Positions 19,824 through 21,424 of a stretch of DNA of 21,424 nucleotides are shown here, one piece after another. Position 1 is the first letter of the stretch, and the number at the start of each line of letters is the position of its first letter. Both the position numbers and the translations under genes were made by a program. Source of the DNA: a virus. The notes beneath the pieces are model-generated. The model was not told the origin of the DNA and did no database searches. It saw only the letters and a list, made by a program, of their open reading frames with translations. The DNA is taken from IMG/VR virus record IMGVR_UViG_3300028829_002777, positions 1-21,424 of that record, one strand, 5' to 3'.

Positions 19824-21236
19824 ATGGCTGACACAAAAGAATACACTATAGAAATGCAGAAATTGTTTTTGGAAATGATGTTGAACGATGCTGAATCGTA
19901 TATCAGAGTACAGAACATATACAATCCTAAAAACTTTGATAGGTCGTTACAACCTGTGGCTGAGTTTATCAAAGAACATGTGGACAAGCACAAAGCCATA
20001 CCTACTTTAGAACAAGTTTATGCAGTGACTAGGACCAAGTGCCAAGCAGTGCCAGACATCAGAGATGATCATTACTCTTGGTTTTTTGAAGAGTTTGAAT
20101 CATTTACTAGACGTCAAGAACTAGAACGTGCTATTCTTAAATCAGCAGACATGTTGGAGAAGGGCAATTATAATCCTGTAGAAAAATTAATCAAAGATGC
20201 AGTGCAAATATCATTGACCAAAGACATGGGCACAGATTACTTTGAAGATCCCAAAGGTAGATTAGAATTGTTGAAAGCATCCAACGGACAAGTCAGCACA
20301 GGATGGCCCATGGTAGATAGACCATTGTATGGTGGATTCAACAAAGGCGAACTGCAAATATTTGCTGGTGGATCAGGATCTGGTAAGAGTTTGTTCATGC
20401 AAAACTTATCCGTGAACTGGGCACAACAAGGATTAAATGGTGTGTACATCACATTAGAACTATCTGAAGGATTGTGTGCCATGCGTATAGACTCCATGAT
20501 GACTAACACTGCATCCAATCAAATATTCAAAAACTTAGATGAAGTAGAAATGAAAGTCAAGTTAGTGAAAAAGAAAGCAGGTAACTTGCAAATTAAATAT
20601 TTGCCTGCACAGAGCAATGTCAATGACATCAGAGCATATTTAAAAGAACTAGAAATCAACAAAGGATACAAGATTGAATTTTTATGTGTGGACTATTTGG
20701 ATTTGATCATGCCAGTGTCAGCCAAAGTATCACCCAACGATTTGTTTGTGAAAGACAAGTATGTGTCTGAAGAGTTGCGTAACTTGGCCAAAGAGTTGGA
20801 CATTGTGTTTGTGACTGCTTCGCAGTTAAACAGATCAGCAGTGGAAGAAGTAGAGTTTGATCATTCACATATTGCAGGTGGACTGTCAAAGATCAATACT
20901 GCAGACAATGTGTTTGGTATATTCACAAGTAGAGCAATGAGAGAACGTGGTAGATATCAAATACAGTTAATGAAAACTAGAAGTAGTTCAGGTGTAGGCA
21001 CCAAAGTGGATTTAGAGTTTAATGTAGGTTCATTGAGAATCATTGACTTAGGTGAAGAAGGACAACAATCACATTCTAGAGAAGCACCATCAGAACTGAT
21101 GAAGTCTATTAAAACCACAACTACTGTGGGCGAAAAGCCTGTGCAAACACAAGAAACACAAGAACAACCCAAGGTAACGGCAGAAGTACAGAGCACAAAA
21201 CTCAAGTCTATGCTGAACAATTTAAAATCACAATAA
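19824..21236 (+). CDS. 41: replicative DNA helicase, gp41/DnaB-type
   Basis: 470 aa, T4 gp41 length. An N-terminal helical collar (about 1-150) precedes the RecA-like motor. Walker A is GGSGSGKS (182-189), Walker B is LCVDYLDL (287-294), the DNA-binding TASQLNR is at 331-337, and MKTRSSSG (from 383) fits the arginine-finger/sensor region. The helicase is a hexamer that moves 5'-3' on the lagging strand and stimulates the gp61 primase encoded directly upstream. A loose ribosome site AAGGAAAG (19804-19811) lies 12 nt before the ATG. The C-terminal 60 residues are low-complexity Gln/Thr/Glu, possibly a gp59-like-loader or primase contact. The gene order 61-41 fits a T4-like module. Confidence 0.93.
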   Translation: MADTKEYTIEMQKLFLEMMLNDAESYIRVQNIYNPKNFDRSLQPVAEFIKEHVDKHKAIPTLEQVYAVTRTKCQAVPDIRDDHYSWFFEEFESFTRRQELERAILKSADMLEKGNYNPVEKLIKDAVQISLTKDMGTDYFEDPKGRLELLKASNGQVSTGWPMVDRPLYGGFNKGELQIFAGGSGSGKSLFMQNLSVNWAQQGLNGVYITLELSEGLCAMRIDSMMTNTASNQIFKNLDEVEMKVKLVKKKAGNLQIKYLPAQSNVNDIRAYLKELEINKGYKIEFLCVDYLDLIMPVSAKVSPNDLFVKDKYVSEELRNLAKELDIVFVTASQLNRSAVEEVEFDHSHIAGGLSKINTADNVFGIFTSRAMRERGRYQIQLMKTRSSSGVGTKVDLEFNVGSLRIIDLGEEGQQSHSREAPSELMKSIKTTTTVGEKPVQTQETQEQPKVTAEVQSTKLKSMLNNLKSQ

Positions 21237-21263
21237 CATAATATTAGTTTGGTTGAATCTAAC

Positions 21264-21271
21264 GATAAATA
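21264..21271 (+). promoter_or_regulatory. candidate late promoter (GATAAATA)
   Basis: GATAAATA sits in the 57-nt gap after the gp41-type gene. The predicted start near 21277 leaves a 17-nt leader containing GGAG (21284-21287) before the ATG at 21294. It has the same octamer as 17365-17372. Confidence 0.55.
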
Positions 21272-21293
21272 CTTGTTGGATTCGGAGAAACCT

Positions 21294-21424
21294 ATGCAAC
21301 GTAAAACAAGAAGCATACTAGAAGAACTTAACACTATGTCAATCCGCAAGGATAAAAACCACATAGTAGAAAGTCGTGCAAACAATATCATACACAGTGC
21401 AATCAATATCTTTGAACAGATTGA
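21294..21424 (+). CDS. partial gene, N-terminus only, function unknown
   Basis: An open frame from ATG 21294 runs off the right edge of the window; the visible part has 43 residues, begins MQRKTRSILEELNTMS and continues as a charged helix with no stop. GGAG at 21284-21287 with 6 nt spacing, and a late-type promoter, support the start. Small helical proteins of this kind follow gp41 in some T4-like marine phages, from memory, but I cannot name a role. Confidence 0.65.
   Translation, partial: MQRKTRSILEELNTMSIRKDKNHIVESRANNIIHSAINIFEQI

Overview
The window looks like part of the genome of an AT-rich, T4-like (Tevenvirinae-type) myovirus, most like the marine cyanophage/pelagiphage relatives. 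The diagnostic genes are the T4 recombination and replication set: a UvsX (RecA-like) C-terminus at the left edge, a UvsY-like candidate, a full UvsW helicase, a gp61-type TOPRIM primase and a gp41/DnaB-type helicase. Around these sit the accessory genes that marine T4-like phages carry: glycosyltransferases, Fe(II)/2-oxoglutarate dioxygenase-like proteins, a short-chain dehydrogenase and a glutathione S-transferase-like protein. Genes are packed tightly, with 1-38 nt overlaps, and almost all lie on the + strand. I see no rRNA, tRNA, CRISPR array, transposase or integrase. No gene-free stretch exceeds about 180 nt. All family assignments come from reading motifs; no database search was run.

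Layout. (1) 1-2693: uvsX 3' end, an SDR oxidoreductase, an acidic protein with an internal tandem duplication, a UvsY-like protein and a SAM methyltransferase. (2) 2702-7774: a surface-sugar or modification island with a GT-A/GT-B fusion, two further GT-B-like paralogues, a GT-A gene on the - strand, and a frameshifted GT. (3) 7766-8578: a probable virion protein with its own late-type promoter and a strong intrinsic terminator. (4) 8586-10401: two near-duplicate sigma70-type promoter cassettes driving small early proteins and an AAA+ ATPase. (5) 10402-16011: a long overlapping run with uvsW, two tandem dioxygenase-like paralogues, a GST, two conserved-looking unknowns (one possibly clamp-loader-like), a zinc-finger protein and a very small DnaE (family C polymerase)-like protein. 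(6) 15977-18844: a GT10-like protein, a - strand unknown, a probable virion protein behind a late-type promoter, and an SGNH hydrolase. (7) 18844-21424: primase, replicative helicase, then the start of another gene behind a late-type promoter.

Regulation appears to have two layers. Host-like TTGAC(C/T)/TATAAT promoters precede early-type genes near 1.1, 8.65, 9.4 and 10.4 kb. ATAAATA-type T4 late promoters precede genes at 2.70, 7.82, 17.38 and 21.29 kb. At several of these the predicted +1 falls on the A of an ATG, which suggests leaderless transcripts.

The most unusual item is the gene at 15415-16011. Its roughly 198 residues preserve, in order, the landmarks of bacterial DNA polymerase III alpha, including all three candidate catalytic aspartates, in a protein about one sixth the size of DnaE.
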